A stretch of DNA of 64,000 nucleotides from Nocardia sp. MH4 (GTDB lineage: Bacteria; Actinomycetota; Actinomycetes; Mycobacteriales; Mycobacteriaceae), in assembly GCF_019266065.1 (NCBI RefSeq), contig NZ_LPNR01000111.1:62001-126000 (forward strand), written 5' to 3'. The notes under the pieces are model-generated. The model saw only the letters and a program-made list of their open reading frames with translations. It did not search any database and had not been told where the DNA came from. A program made the position numbers and the translations under genes. This document shows, in pieces, positions 7,905 through 15,586 of the stretch; position 1 is the stretch's first letter, and each line of letters begins with the position of its first letter.

Positions 7905-8980
7905 TGTTTCGGGCCGCTCAACCACACGCTGTTGCCGGTGCGCGCGGCCCACGCGGCGTAGCGGACGATGCGCTCCTTGGCGAACGCCGCGCCGCGACCG
8001 TCGAACGAGACCGGCAGCGGGCTGTCGTCGCGGCGCGAGGCCTGGACGACGGCGTCGCGCCTGCCGATACTCAGCGCCTGGCCGCCGTATCCCATCGAAT
8101 ACGGCTGCGGCTCGCGTTCTTCGATCATCCGGGCGAGCGTATCCACCGCGTGCGCGCCCTGCGGCGCCGCGGTCGCGCAGGCCATGCGCGCGCCGGGCAC
8201 CGCGGCGCAGTCACCGACGACGAACACCCGCGGATCGGTCACGCTGCGCAGGTACGGATCCACCAGCGCCCTACCGCCCGCGTTCACCGCGAGCCCGCTG
8301 CGCGCGGCCAGGTCGGGCACGGCCGACACCACCGCCCACAGCGTCAGGTCCGACGCGAGCGCGGCGCCCGAGCTCAGCTCGATCGTGCCGTCGCCGACGC
8401 GCTCGACCGCGCCGGTGACGACCTCGACGCCCAGCCTGGCCAATCCGCGCCGCACCCGCCGCTGTCCGCCCGCCGACAAGCTCGCGCCGATCTCGGCCCC
8501 CACCAGCCGGATGCGCAGATCCGGTCGGGCCTGTCCGAGCTCGGCCGCGGTCTCGATGCCGGTGAGCCCACCCCCGACGACGGTGACGGTCCGGTCGGCG
8601 GGCAGCGCCGCCAGCGCCGTGCGGGCCTGTTCGGCGCCCTCCCACGTGCCGACCGGAATCGCGCCGGGCAGCGGCGCGGCCGTGCTGCCGACGGCGACGA
8701 ACAGGTAGTCGAAATCGAGCTCGGTCCCGTCGTCGAGGGTCACGGTCCCGTCGCCGATCTTGTCCGCGCCCGCCACCCGGGTCGCGATGGTGGGCACGAG
8801 CATCTCGGCGAGGGGAGTCGCGGCCGTGCCCGTGCCGGCCAGGTGCTCGTGCAGCCGCACCCGTTCAACGAAATCGGGCCGTGGATTGACCACGGTGATC
8901 CGGGCTGTCGGCACCTTCTTCGCCAGCCGGTTCGCCGCCCCTGTGCCCGCGTACCCTGCGCCGATCACCACGATGTCCAT
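7901..8980 (-). CDS. FAD-dependent NAD(P)H oxidoreductase (NDH-2/AIF-like), ECF41 partner
   Basis: 359 residues with two Rossmann motifs: GAGYAG (7-12, FAD) and GGGLTG (136-141, NAD(P)H). The FAD-contacting VFVVGDCA follows in the C-terminal third. It belongs to the pyridine nucleotide-disulfide oxidoreductase fold without a redox CxxC, like type-II NADH dehydrogenases and ferroptosis-suppressor/AIF-like enzymes. No membrane anchor is obvious. The start is ATG 8980 behind GGCAGGAGG; a start at 9016 is rejected for lack of a ribosome site. It precedes and is coupled to the ECF41 sigma gene, the usual target arrangement. Confidence 0.88.
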   Translation of the reverse strand: MDIVVIGAGYAGTGAANRLAKKVPTARITVVNPRPDFVERVRLHEHLAGTGTAATPLAEMLVPTIATRVAGADKIGDGTVTLDDGTELDFDYLFVAVGSTAAPLPGAIPVGTWEGAEQARTALAALPADRTVTVVGGGLTGIETAAELGQARPDLRIRLVGAEIGASLSAGGQRRVRRGLARLGVEVVTGAVERVGDGTIELSSGAALASDLTLWAVVSAVPDLAARSGLAVNAGGRALVDPYLRSVTDPRVFVVGDCAAVPGARMACATAAPQGAHAVDTLARMIEEREPQPYSMGYGGQALSIGRRDAVVQASRRDDSPLPVSFDGRGAAFAKERIVRYAAWAARTGNSVWLSGPKQ

Positions 8981-9018
8981 CGTCTGCCTCCTGCCGGAAA
9001 GAACTGGGTCGACCATGG

Positions 9019-9045
9019 GATGCGGGTGGACGCCCGGTTGTGATG
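9019..9045 (-). promoter_or_regulatory. Candidate ECF41-dependent promoter of the oxidoreductase-sigma operon
   Basis: On the minus strand CATCACA (9045-9039), a 16-nt spacer and CATC (9022-9019) match the reported ECF41 promoter TGTCACA-N16-CGTC at 5 of 7 and 3 of 4 positions, with exact spacing. The implied start would give a leader of about 30 nt to ATG 8980. Just upstream, GTGACG-CT-CGTCAC (9046-9059) is a perfect 6-bp inverted repeat. Confidence 0.5.
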
Positions 9046-9099
9046 GTGACGCTCGTCACTGTCGATCGGGCGGTCGCGGACGTGGGTCCGGAAACAGCA

Positions 9100-9131
9100 G
9101 CGGCCCCGCACTCGCGCGAGTGCGGGGCCGC
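9100..9131 (-). terminator. Terminator hairpin of dapD
   Basis: A perfect palindrome with 16-nt arms (GCGGCCCCGCACTCGC and its complement) begins 14 nt past the dapD stop. There is no U-run, as is common in high-GC actinobacteria. Confidence 0.8.
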
Positions 9132-9144
9132 CGGAAAGCCTGGC

Positions 9145-10104
9145 TCAGTCGTTCGCGTGCAGCGCGGCGTTGAGCTCGATCCCGGTGCCCTTGCGCGGGA
9201 CGACCTCGACCGCGCCGGTGGTGGAGTTGCGGCGGAACAGCAGGTTGTTCTGGCCGGACAGGGTCGCGGCCTTGACCACGGTGCCGTCCGGGCCGGTGAC
9301 CTTGGTGCCCGCGGTGACGTAGAGGCCCGCCTCGATCACGCAGTCGTCGCCCAGCGAGATGCCCAGGCCGGAGTTGGCGCCGAGCAGCGAGCGCTCGCCC
9401 ACCGAGATCACCTGGGTGCCGCCGCCGGACAGGGTGCCCATGATCGACGCGCCGCCGCCGACGTCGGTGCCGTCGCCGACCACGACACCGGCCGAGATGC
9501 GGCCCTCGACCATCGAATTGCCCAGGGTGCCCGCGTTGAAGTTGACGAAGCCCTCGTGCATGACGGTGGTGCCCGGGGCCAGGTGCGCGCCGAGGCGGAC
9601 CCGGTCGGCGTCGCCGATGCGGACGCCCGAGGGCACCACGTAGTCGACCAGGCGGGGGAACTTGTCGACGCTGAGCACGGTGACCGGGCCGCGGGCGCGC
9701 AGCTTCAGCCGGGTCTGCTCGAAGCCGTCCACCGCGCACGGGCCGTGGTTGGTCCACACCACATTGCTGAGCAGGCCGAACTGGCCGTCGAGGCTCAGGC
9801 CGTGCGGCTGCACGAGGCGGTGCGAGAGCAGGTGCAGGCGCAGGTAGACGTCGTGCGCGTCGACCGGGGCGGCCGACAGGTCGGCGATCGTGGTGCGCAC
9901 CGCGATCACCTCGACGCCGCGCGCCGCGTCGACACCGAGCAGCTCGGCGAACTCGCCCGCCTCGGCGGCGTCGACGCGCTTGGAGCCGGTCTCGGTGAAT
10001 TCGCCCAGCTCGGGGCTGGGGTACCAGGTGTCGAGGACGGTGCCGTCCGAGGTCACGTTGGCGATACCGACTGCGGTTGCTCCCTGAATGCTCACGGAGT
10101 TCAT
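9145..10104 (-). CDS. dapD: 2,3,4,5-tetrahydropyridine-2,6-dicarboxylate N-succinyltransferase
   Basis: 319 residues, the length of actinobacterial DapD (Rv1201c). It transfers succinyl from succinyl-CoA to tetrahydrodipicolinate in the lysine/meso-diaminopimelate pathway. After an N-terminal domain, a left-handed beta-helix is visible from repeated hexapeptides (VRIGDADRVRLGAHLAPGTT, then SAGVVVGDGTDVGGGASIMG). Substrate-binding signatures are GFVNFNAGTLGNSMVEGR and GANSGLGISLGDDCVIEAG. The start is ATG 10104, giving MNSVSIQGA; the ribosome site is weak. It is divergent from dapE, the next pathway enzyme, 222 bp away. Longer upstream extensions of this frame run antisense to dapE and are not credible. 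Confidence 0.95.
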   Translation of the reverse strand: MNSVSIQGATAVGIANVTSDGTVLDTWYPSPELGEFTETGSKRVDAAEAGEFAELLGVDAARGVEVIAVRTTIADLSAAPVDAHDVYLRLHLLSHRLVQPHGLSLDGQFGLLSNVVWTNHGPCAVDGFEQTRLKLRARGPVTVLSVDKFPRLVDYVVPSGVRIGDADRVRLGAHLAPGTTVMHEGFVNFNAGTLGNSMVEGRISAGVVVGDGTDVGGGASIMGTLSGGGTQVISVGERSLLGANSGLGISLGDDCVIEAGLYVTAGTKVTGPDGTVVKAATLSGQNNLLFRRNSTTGAVEVVPRKGTGIELNAALHAND

Positions 10105-10314
10105 TTTGCCGGGTCCGCGACGCTTTGTGTCGGCCACCCCCGGGCCGGACACCGAACCCGGGTGTGCGGACGGCGATCGTCCGCAGACCCGGGCGTCCAC
10201 CGGTTCAGGGCAGAGCGTCGGCAGTGGCCGCGTTCTCGGCTGCCCGACGTCGAGTGGCCGCTTCGTGCGAACGCGCCGCCCGGTGAACGCGGCGAGCCGG
10301 GGCGGCGTCCGTAC

Positions 10315-10320
10315 TACTGT
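10315..10320 (+). promoter_or_regulatory. Predicted leaderless -10 (TACTGT) of dapE
   Basis: TACTGT ends 6 nt before GTG 10327; no ribosome-binding site lies between. Confidence 0.5.
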
Positions 10321-10326
10321 CGAGAT

Positions 10327-11421
10327 GTGACTCTCGATTTGCGTGCCGATCCCGTCCAGCTGACCGCCGCCCTGGTCGACATTCCCAGTGTGTCGCGCGA
10401 CGAGGCCAAGATCGCGGATCTGGTGGAGCAGGCATTGCGGGAGCAGACCACCGGGTTCGAGGTGCTGCGGCACGGGAACGTGGTGCTGGCGCGCACAAAC
10501 CGCGGGCTGCCGACGCGGGTGATCCTGGCCGGTCATCTCGACACCGTGCCGATCGCCGACAACGTGCCGAGCCGGCCCGACGAGGTCGGTGGGGAGCCGG
10601 TGCTGTTCGGTTGCGGCACCGTCGACATGAAGTCCGGCGACGCGGTGTTCCTGCATCTGGCGGCCACTATTGCCGACCCGGCCCACGATCTGACGCTGAT
10701 CTTCTACGACGGCGAGGAGATCGCCGCGGAATTCAACGGCCTCGGCCAGATCGAGCGCGAGCTGCCCGAGTGGCTCGACGGCGACCTCGCGATTCTGGGT
10801 GAGCCCTCCGGCGGCTGGATCGAGGCGGGCTGCCAGGGCACGCTGCGGGTCCGGCTGACGACCTCCGGCGTGCGCGCGCACTCGGCCAGGGCCTGGCTGG
10901 GCGAGAACGCCATCCACGGGCTGGCGCCGGTACTGGCGCGGTTGTCGGCCTACGAGGCGCGCGAGGTCGACATCGACGGCTGCGTGTACCGCGAGGGGCT
11001 GTCGGCCGTGCGGGTCTCCGGTGGGGTCGCGGGCAATGTGGTGCCCGATGTCGCCGAGGTGGATGTGAACTTCCGTTTCGCGCCCGACCGGACCGTCGAG
11101 CAGGCCGTTGCGCACGTGCGCGAGGTCGTCGCCGGGCTCGACGTCGAGTTCGTGGTGACCGACTCCTCGCCCGGCGCCCTGCCCGGCCTCACCGCGCCCG
11201 CCGCGCGCACCCTGATCGACTCGGTCAACGCCCACGGCGGCGGCGGTGTCCGGGCCAAGTACGGCTGGACCGACGTCTCCCGCTTCGCGGCGCGCGGCAT
11301 CCCCGCGGTCAACTTCGGCCCCGGCGATCCCAACCTCGCGCACAAGCGCGACGAGCACGTGCCGCTGAGCCAGATCACCGCCGTCACCGCGATGCTGCGC
11401 ACCTACCTGTCAGCCCGCTGA
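10327..11421 (+). CDS. dapE: Succinyl-diaminopimelate desuccinylase
   Basis: 364 residues of the M20 zinc peptidase family. It releases succinate from N-succinyl-LL-DAP, feeding meso-DAP for peptidoglycan and lysine. Metal and catalytic residues are recognisable: His70 and catalytic Asp72 in AGHLDTVP, bridging Asp100 in GTVDMKSGD, catalytic Glu130 and metal Glu131 in YDGEEIA, and a late His in LAHKRDEHV. The dimerisation (lid) domain lies between. GTG 10327 is chosen because the protein begins there in the family (VTLDLRADPVQL) and a TACTGT -10 stands 6 nt upstream. Confidence 0.95.
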   Translation: MTLDLRADPVQLTAALVDIPSVSRDEAKIADLVEQALREQTTGFEVLRHGNVVLARTNRGLPTRVILAGHLDTVPIADNVPSRPDEVGGEPVLFGCGTVDMKSGDAVFLHLAATIADPAHDLTLIFYDGEEIAAEFNGLGQIERELPEWLDGDLAILGEPSGGWIEAGCQGTLRVRLTTSGVRAHSARAWLGENAIHGLAPVLARLSAYEAREVDIDGCVYREGLSAVRVSGGVAGNVVPDVAEVDVNFRFAPDRTVEQAVAHVREVVAGLDVEFVVTDSSPGALPGLTAPAARTLIDSVNAHGGGGVRAKYGWTDVSRFAARGIPAVNFGPGDPNLAHKRDEHVPLSQITAVTAMLRTYLSAR

Positions 11422-11445
11422 CGACTGGTGTTCGACCCGACCCAG

Positions 11446-11451
11446 TAGCGT
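11446..11451 (+). promoter_or_regulatory. Predicted leaderless -10 (TAGCGT)
   Basis: TAGCGT ends 6 nt before ATG 11458. The intervening GGGGGC is too close to the start to act as a normal ribosome site. Confidence 0.45.
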
Positions 11452-11457
11452 GGGGGC

Positions 11458-12261
11458 ATGTCTACCGATTCCGCTGATCAGGCTGGGAAGGTCAAATCGA
11501 CGGCGAAGTTCCGTGGGCCGGTGATGTTTCGCCGCGAACGCAAGCAGGGTGTGCGGACCGCCGACCGGAATCTGCTCGACACCCGCCAGGACAGCGATTG
11601 GGTGCATACCGATCCGTGGCGGGTGCTGCGGATCCAGGCCGAGTTCGTCGAGGGTTTCGGCGCGCTCGCCGAGGTGCCGCCCGCGGTGACCGTGTTCGGT
11701 TCGGCGCGCACGTCCAAGGACCATCCCGAATACGCGGCGGGCATGGCGATCGGCGCCGCGCTCACCAAGGCCGGTTTCGCGGTGATCACCGGCGGCGGGC
11801 CCGGCGCGATGGAGGCCGCCAACCGCGGGTCTTCGGAGGCGGGCGGCTACTCGATCGGGCTCGGCATCGAGCTGCCGTTCGAGCAGGGCCTCAACGAGTG
11901 GGTCGATCTCGGTATCAACTTCCGGTACTTCTTCGTCCGCAAGACCATGTTCGTGAAGTACTCGCAGGCCTTCGTCTGCCTGCCCGGCGGGTTCGGCACC
12001 CTCGACGAGCTGTTCGAGGCGCTGACCCTGGTGCAGACCCGCAAGATCACCCGTTTCCCGATCATCCTGTTCGGCACCGCGTACTGGTCCGGCCTGGTCG
12101 ACTGGCTGCGCGAGTCGCTGGCCGGCTCGGGCAAGATCGCCGCGGAAGACCTCGACCTGATCCAGCTCACCGACAGCGTCGAGGAGGTCGTGCGGATCAT
12201 CCAGGGCGAGACCGGCGATCACGCGAACATCGAGCGGCTCGGCACCGAGGACGAGTGGTGA
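11458..12261 (+). CDS. LOG-family protein (TIGR00730), long form
   Basis: 267 residues. After a basic N-terminal extension of about 75 residues comes the Rossmann-like LOG domain with GGGPGAMEA (112-120) and PGGFGTLDE (176-184), the signature of the cytokinin riboside 5'-monophosphate phosphoribohydrolase/lysine-decarboxylase-like family. Members cleave nucleoside monophosphates to base plus ribose phosphate. The extended N-terminus and the phenylalanine in PGGFGTLDE place it in a different subgroup from the short LOG that follows. The 3' end overlaps the next start as GTGA, so the two paralogues are translationally coupled. Confidence 0.87.
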   Translation: MSTDSADQAGKVKSTAKFRGPVMFRRERKQGVRTADRNLLDTRQDSDWVHTDPWRVLRIQAEFVEGFGALAEVPPAVTVFGSARTSKDHPEYAAGMAIGAALTKAGFAVITGGGPGAMEAANRGSSEAGGYSIGLGIELPFEQGLNEWVDLGINFRYFFVRKTMFVKYSQAFVCLPGGFGTLDELFEALTLVQTRKITRFPIILFGTAYWSGLVDWLRESLAGSGKIAAEDLDLIQLTDSVEEVVRIIQGETGDHANIERLGTEDEW

Positions 12262-12809
12262 GCGCGCCGTACTCGATCTGCGTCTACTGCTCGGCCAGTA
12301 CCACCGATCCCGACCTGATCAGCCTGGCCGCCCGCGTCGGCACCGAGATCGCCCGGCGCGGTTGGCAACTGGTCTCCGGCGGTGGCCATGTGTCGATGAT
12401 GGGCGCGGTCGCCACCGCCGCCCGCGCGGGCGGGGCGCACACCATCGGGGTGATCCCGAAACACCTGGTGCACAAGGAAGTCGCCGATGTCGACGCCGAC
12501 GAACTGCTGGTCACCGACACCATGCGTCAGCGCAAGCAGCTGATGGAGGCCCGCGCCGACGCCTTCCTCACCCTGCCCGGCGGGGTCGGCACGCTCGAGG
12601 AACTGTTCGAGACCTGGACCGGCGGCTACCTCGGCGAACACGCCAAACCGGTGGTGGTGCTGGACGCCGACGGCTTCTACGGCGGGCTCTTCCGCTGGAT
12701 CGATGAACTGTACGAACGCAGAATCGTGACGCGGCAGGCGCGCGACCGCATCACCGTGGTCGCCGATCTGCCCGCCGCCTTCGCTGCGCTGGAACCGGCT
12801 CAGGGCTAG
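12258..12809 (+). CDS. LOG-family cytokinin riboside 5'-monophosphate phosphoribohydrolase (Rv1205-like)
   Basis: 183 residues, the standard LOG length. GGGHVSMMG (41-49), the Arg92-Lys93 pair and PGGVGTLEE (107-115) form the nucleotide-binding and catalytic site. The M. tuberculosis counterpart Rv1205 makes cytokinins whose breakdown matters when the proteasome fails. The start is GTG 12258 overlapping the TGA of the longer paralogue. It is followed at 11 nt by fadD6, in the same order as in mycobacteria. Confidence 0.92.
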   Translation: MSAPYSICVYCSASTTDPDLISLAARVGTEIARRGWQLVSGGGHVSMMGAVATAARAGGAHTIGVIPKHLVHKEVADVDADELLVTDTMRQRKQLMEARADAFLTLPGGVGTLEELFETWTGGYLGEHAKPVVVLDADGFYGGLFRWIDELYERRIVTRQARDRITVVADLPAAFAALEPAQG

Positions 12810-12820
12810 GAGAATTCGAC

Positions 12821-14587
12821 GTGAGCAACGACGCCCGCTCGACCGTCAGCGTGTTCGATCTCGCCAAGGCGTTGCCCGCCATGGCGCTCGACGCGCCCGG
12901 CATGCTGCGCAACGCGCGCGGAATGCTGGTGGGGCCCAAGGACAAAGCCTCCATCGGCCTGTACTTCCAGCGCGTCGCGCACCGGCGGCCCGATCGGGTG
13001 TTCCTGCGGTTCGAGGGCCGCTCCTACACCTATCGCGCGGCCAACAGCGAGGTCAACCGGTACGCGTCGGTGCTGTCGGGGCGCGGGGTGCGCCGCGGCG
13101 ACGTGGTCGGCGTGCTGATGACCAACCGTCCCGAGACGCTGTTCACCGTGCTCGCGGTGCTCAAGCTCGGCGGCACCGTCGGCCTGCTCAACTACAACCA
13201 GCGCGATCAGGTGCTCGCGCACAGCATCGGCCTGCTCGACAGCGTGCTCACCGTGGTCGGCGCCGAATGCGGGGAGGCGCTGGCCTCGCTGCCCGCGCCC
13301 GCCGAGCACGTCCTCGCCGCCGAGGAACTGGCCGAATCCGCCCGCACCGCACCGGATGCCGACCCGGCGGTGTGCGCGCGGGTGACCGCCGGCGAACGCG
13401 CGTTCCTGATCTTCACCTCCGGCACCACCGGCCTGCCCAAGGCCAGCGTGATGACCCACCACCGCTGGACCAAGAGCATGGCCGGGCTCGGCGGCCTCGG
13501 GGTCCGGCTGCGTGCCGACGACGGTCTGTACTGCTGTCTGCCGCTCTATCACAACAACGCGCTGACGGTCGCGCTGTCGGCGGTGCTGGCGGGCGAGTCG
13601 ACCTACGTGCTCAGCCGCAAGTTCTCGGCCTCGGGCTTCTGGGACGAGATCGCCCGCGAGCGCGCGACCGCGTTCATCTACATCGGCGAACTGTGCCGCT
13701 ACCTGCTCAACCAGCCGGTGCGGCAGGCCGAGCGCGACAACCGGGTGCGCCTGGCCGTCGGCAACGGCCTGCGCCCGGAACTGTGGGACGAGTTCCGCAG
13801 CCGGTTCGGGATCGGCCGGGTGGTCGAGTTCTACGGGTCCAGCGAGGCGCCGCTGGCCTTCGTCAACGCCTTCGGCCTCGATCGCACCGCCGGTCTGTGC
13901 CCGCTGCCCTACGCCGTCGTCGAGTACGACGACGAGACCGGCAAGGCCAAGCGCGGGCGCGACGGGAAGCTGCGCCGGGTGCGCTCGGGCGGCGTCGGCC
14001 TGCTGCTGGCGAAGGTGAACGATCGTCAGCCCTTCGACGGCTACACCGACAAGCGGGCCTCGGAGTCCAAGCTGGTCCGCGACGGCTTCAAGAAGGGCGA
14101 CTGCTGGTTCGACACCGGCGACCTGGTCCGCGACCAGCATTTCTGGCACATCGCCTTCGTCGACCGGCTCGGCGACACCTTCCGCTGGAAGGGCGAGAAC
14201 GTCGCGACCACCGAGGTCGAGGGCGCGCTCGACCACGACGAGAACATCGAGCAGGCCGTCGTCTACGGCGTCGACATCCCCGGCACCGACGGCAAGGCGG
14301 GCATGGCCGCGGTCACCCTGCGCCCCGGCGCGGAATTCGACGGCAAGTCGCTGGCCGCGACGGTCTACCAGCGTCTGCCGATCTACGCGATCCCGCTGTT
14401 CGTCCGGGTGGTGGCCGAACTGGAGCAGACCTCGACGTTCAAGAGCCGCAAAGTGGAGCTGCGCAAACAGGGCTACACCCCGGACCCGGACAGTCGGCTC
14501 TACGTCCTGTCCGGCCCGGCCACCGGCTACGTCCCCGCCTACGACGGCTACGCGGCCGACGTCGCGGCCGGTCAGGCCCCGCGCTAG
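12821..14587 (+). CDS. fadD6: Long-chain fatty-acid-CoA ligase / very-long-chain acyl-CoA synthetase FadD6
   Basis: 588 residues of the ANL family, FATP/VLACS subgroup, matching mycobacterial FadD6 (Rv1206) in length and position. It activates fatty acids, possibly linked to uptake as in FATP proteins. Motifs: TSGTTGLPKAS (P-loop), YGSSEAPLAF, CWFDTGDLVR and DTFRWKGENVATTEVE, the FATP-type hinge. The start is GTG 12821 with AGGAG 8 nt upstream. No signal peptide is present, but a hydrophobic N-terminal region could associate with the membrane. It lies in a run of same-strand genes with LOG, folP2 and gpgS. Confidence 0.92.
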   Translation: MSNDARSTVSVFDLAKALPAMALDAPGMLRNARGMLVGPKDKASIGLYFQRVAHRRPDRVFLRFEGRSYTYRAANSEVNRYASVLSGRGVRRGDVVGVLMTNRPETLFTVLAVLKLGGTVGLLNYNQRDQVLAHSIGLLDSVLTVVGAECGEALASLPAPAEHVLAAEELAESARTAPDADPAVCARVTAGERAFLIFTSGTTGLPKASVMTHHRWTKSMAGLGGLGVRLRADDGLYCCLPLYHNNALTVALSAVLAGESTYVLSRKFSASGFWDEIARERATAFIYIGELCRYLLNQPVRQAERDNRVRLAVGNGLRPELWDEFRSRFGIGRVVEFYGSSEAPLAFVNAFGLDRTAGLCPLPYAVVEYDDETGKAKRGRDGKLRRVRSGGVGLLLAKVNDRQPFDGYTDKRASESKLVRDGFKKGDCWFDTGDLVRDQHFWHIAFVDRLGDTFRWKGENVATTEVEGALDHDENIEQAVVYGVDIPGTDGKAGMAAVTLRPGAEFDGKSLAATVYQRLPIYAIPLFVRVVAELEQTSTFKSRKVELRKQGYTPDPDSRLYVLSGPATGYVPAYDGYAADVAAGQAPR

Positions 14588-14608
14588 CAAGGTAACGTCT
14601 GAGCTCGC

Positions 14609-15586
14609 ATGAACATGGGTACCTCGTCGGGCACGCCCGAACCCCGACCACACGAACAACCGCCTGCCCGCAGCGCCAGCAGTAGCGGTTCCGACCCGTC
14701 GGCGGAAATCGCGCGGGGGCGGCCCGGCCCCACCTTGTGCGGGCGGCCGGTGGAGACGGATCGGGCCCTGGTCATGGCGATCGTGAATCGCACGCCCGAT
14801 TCCTTCTACGATCGCGGCGCGACGTTCAGCGACGAGGCCGCCATGGACCGGGTGGCCCGCGCGGTCGACGAGGGCGCCGACCTGGTCGATATCGGCGGGG
14901 TCAAGGCCGGGCCTGGCGCCACGGTCGACGCCGCCGAGGAAACGCGGCGGGTGGTGCCGTTCGTGGCGGCGATCCGCGCGAAGTATCCCGACCTGTTGAT
15001 CAGTGTGGACACCTGGCGCGGCGATGTCGCCCGCAGCGCGGTCGCGGCCGGGGCCGACCTCGTCAACGACACCTGGGCCGGAGCCGACCCCGAGCTGGTG
15101 CACGTGGCCGCCGAGACGGGCGCGGGCATCGTCTGCAGCCACACCGGCGGCGCGATTCCGCGCACCCGCCCGCACCGGGTCCGCTATGCCGATGTGGTCG
15201 CCGAGGTGACCGCGACCGTTGTCGCCGCGGCCGACAACGCGGCGGCCGCGGGGGTGCGCCGCGATGGCATCGTGATCGATCCCACCCATGATTTCGGGAA
15301 AAACACCTATCACGGGCTCGAGTTGTTGCGCGGAATCGACGGTCTTGTAAAAACCGGATGGCCAGTCTTGATGGCACTGAGCAACAAGGATTTTATCGGG
15401 GAGACTTTAGGTGTCGGTCTGACCGAAAGGGTCGAGGGCACATTGGCGGCGACCGCGTGGTCGGCCGCCGCGGGCGCTCGAATCTTCCGGGTCCACGAGG
15501 TCGCCGAAACCCGGCGGGTGGTGGACATGATCGCCGCGATCCAGGGCATCCGGCCCCCCGCACGAACTCTGCGAGGTCTGGCATGA
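14609..15586 (+). CDS. folP2: Dihydropteroate synthase homologue FolP2
   Basis: 325 residues with a Pro/Ser-rich N-terminal tail and a TIM-barrel DHPS domain. Recognisable are AIVNRTPDSFYDRG, the pterin/phosphate-binding strand DLVDIGGVKAGPG, VDTWRG and the C-terminal ATAWSAAAGARIFRVHEV. In canonical DHPS the second motif reads DIGGESTRPG; here the GESTRPG part is replaced by GVKAGPG. Mycobacterial FolP2 (Rv1207) was reported to lack DHPS activity, so folate synthesis should not be assumed. It overlaps gpgS by ATGA, suggesting a linked role with glucosylglycerate or methylglucose lipopolysaccharide synthesis. Confidence 0.88.
   Translation: MNMGTSSGTPEPRPHEQPPARSASSSGSDPSAEIARGRPGPTLCGRPVETDRALVMAIVNRTPDSFYDRGATFSDEAAMDRVARAVDEGADLVDIGGVKAGPGATVDAAEETRRVVPFVAAIRAKYPDLLISVDTWRGDVARSAVAAGADLVNDTWAGADPELVHVAAETGAGIVCSHTGGAIPRTRPHRVRYADVVAEVTATVVAAADNAAAAGVRRDGIVIDPTHDFGKNTYHGLELLRGIDGLVKTGWPVLMALSNKDFIGETLGVGLTERVEGTLAATAWSAAAGARIFRVHEVAETRRVVDMIAAIQGIRPPARTLRGLA

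Noticed and set aside
9046..9059. GTGACG-CT-CGTCAC as a major operator
   Set aside because: Short 6-bp arms in GC-rich DNA occur often; kept only as a note with the ECF41 promoter.
10105..11358. Upstream extension of the dapD frame
   Set aside because: It runs antisense to dapE and is Asp/His/Arg-rich; dapD homologues begin at MNSVSIQ-like sequence near 10104.
12806..15313. 835-codon open frame opposite fadD6 and folP2
   Set aside because: Pure codon-bias shadow; both sense genes have complete motifs.
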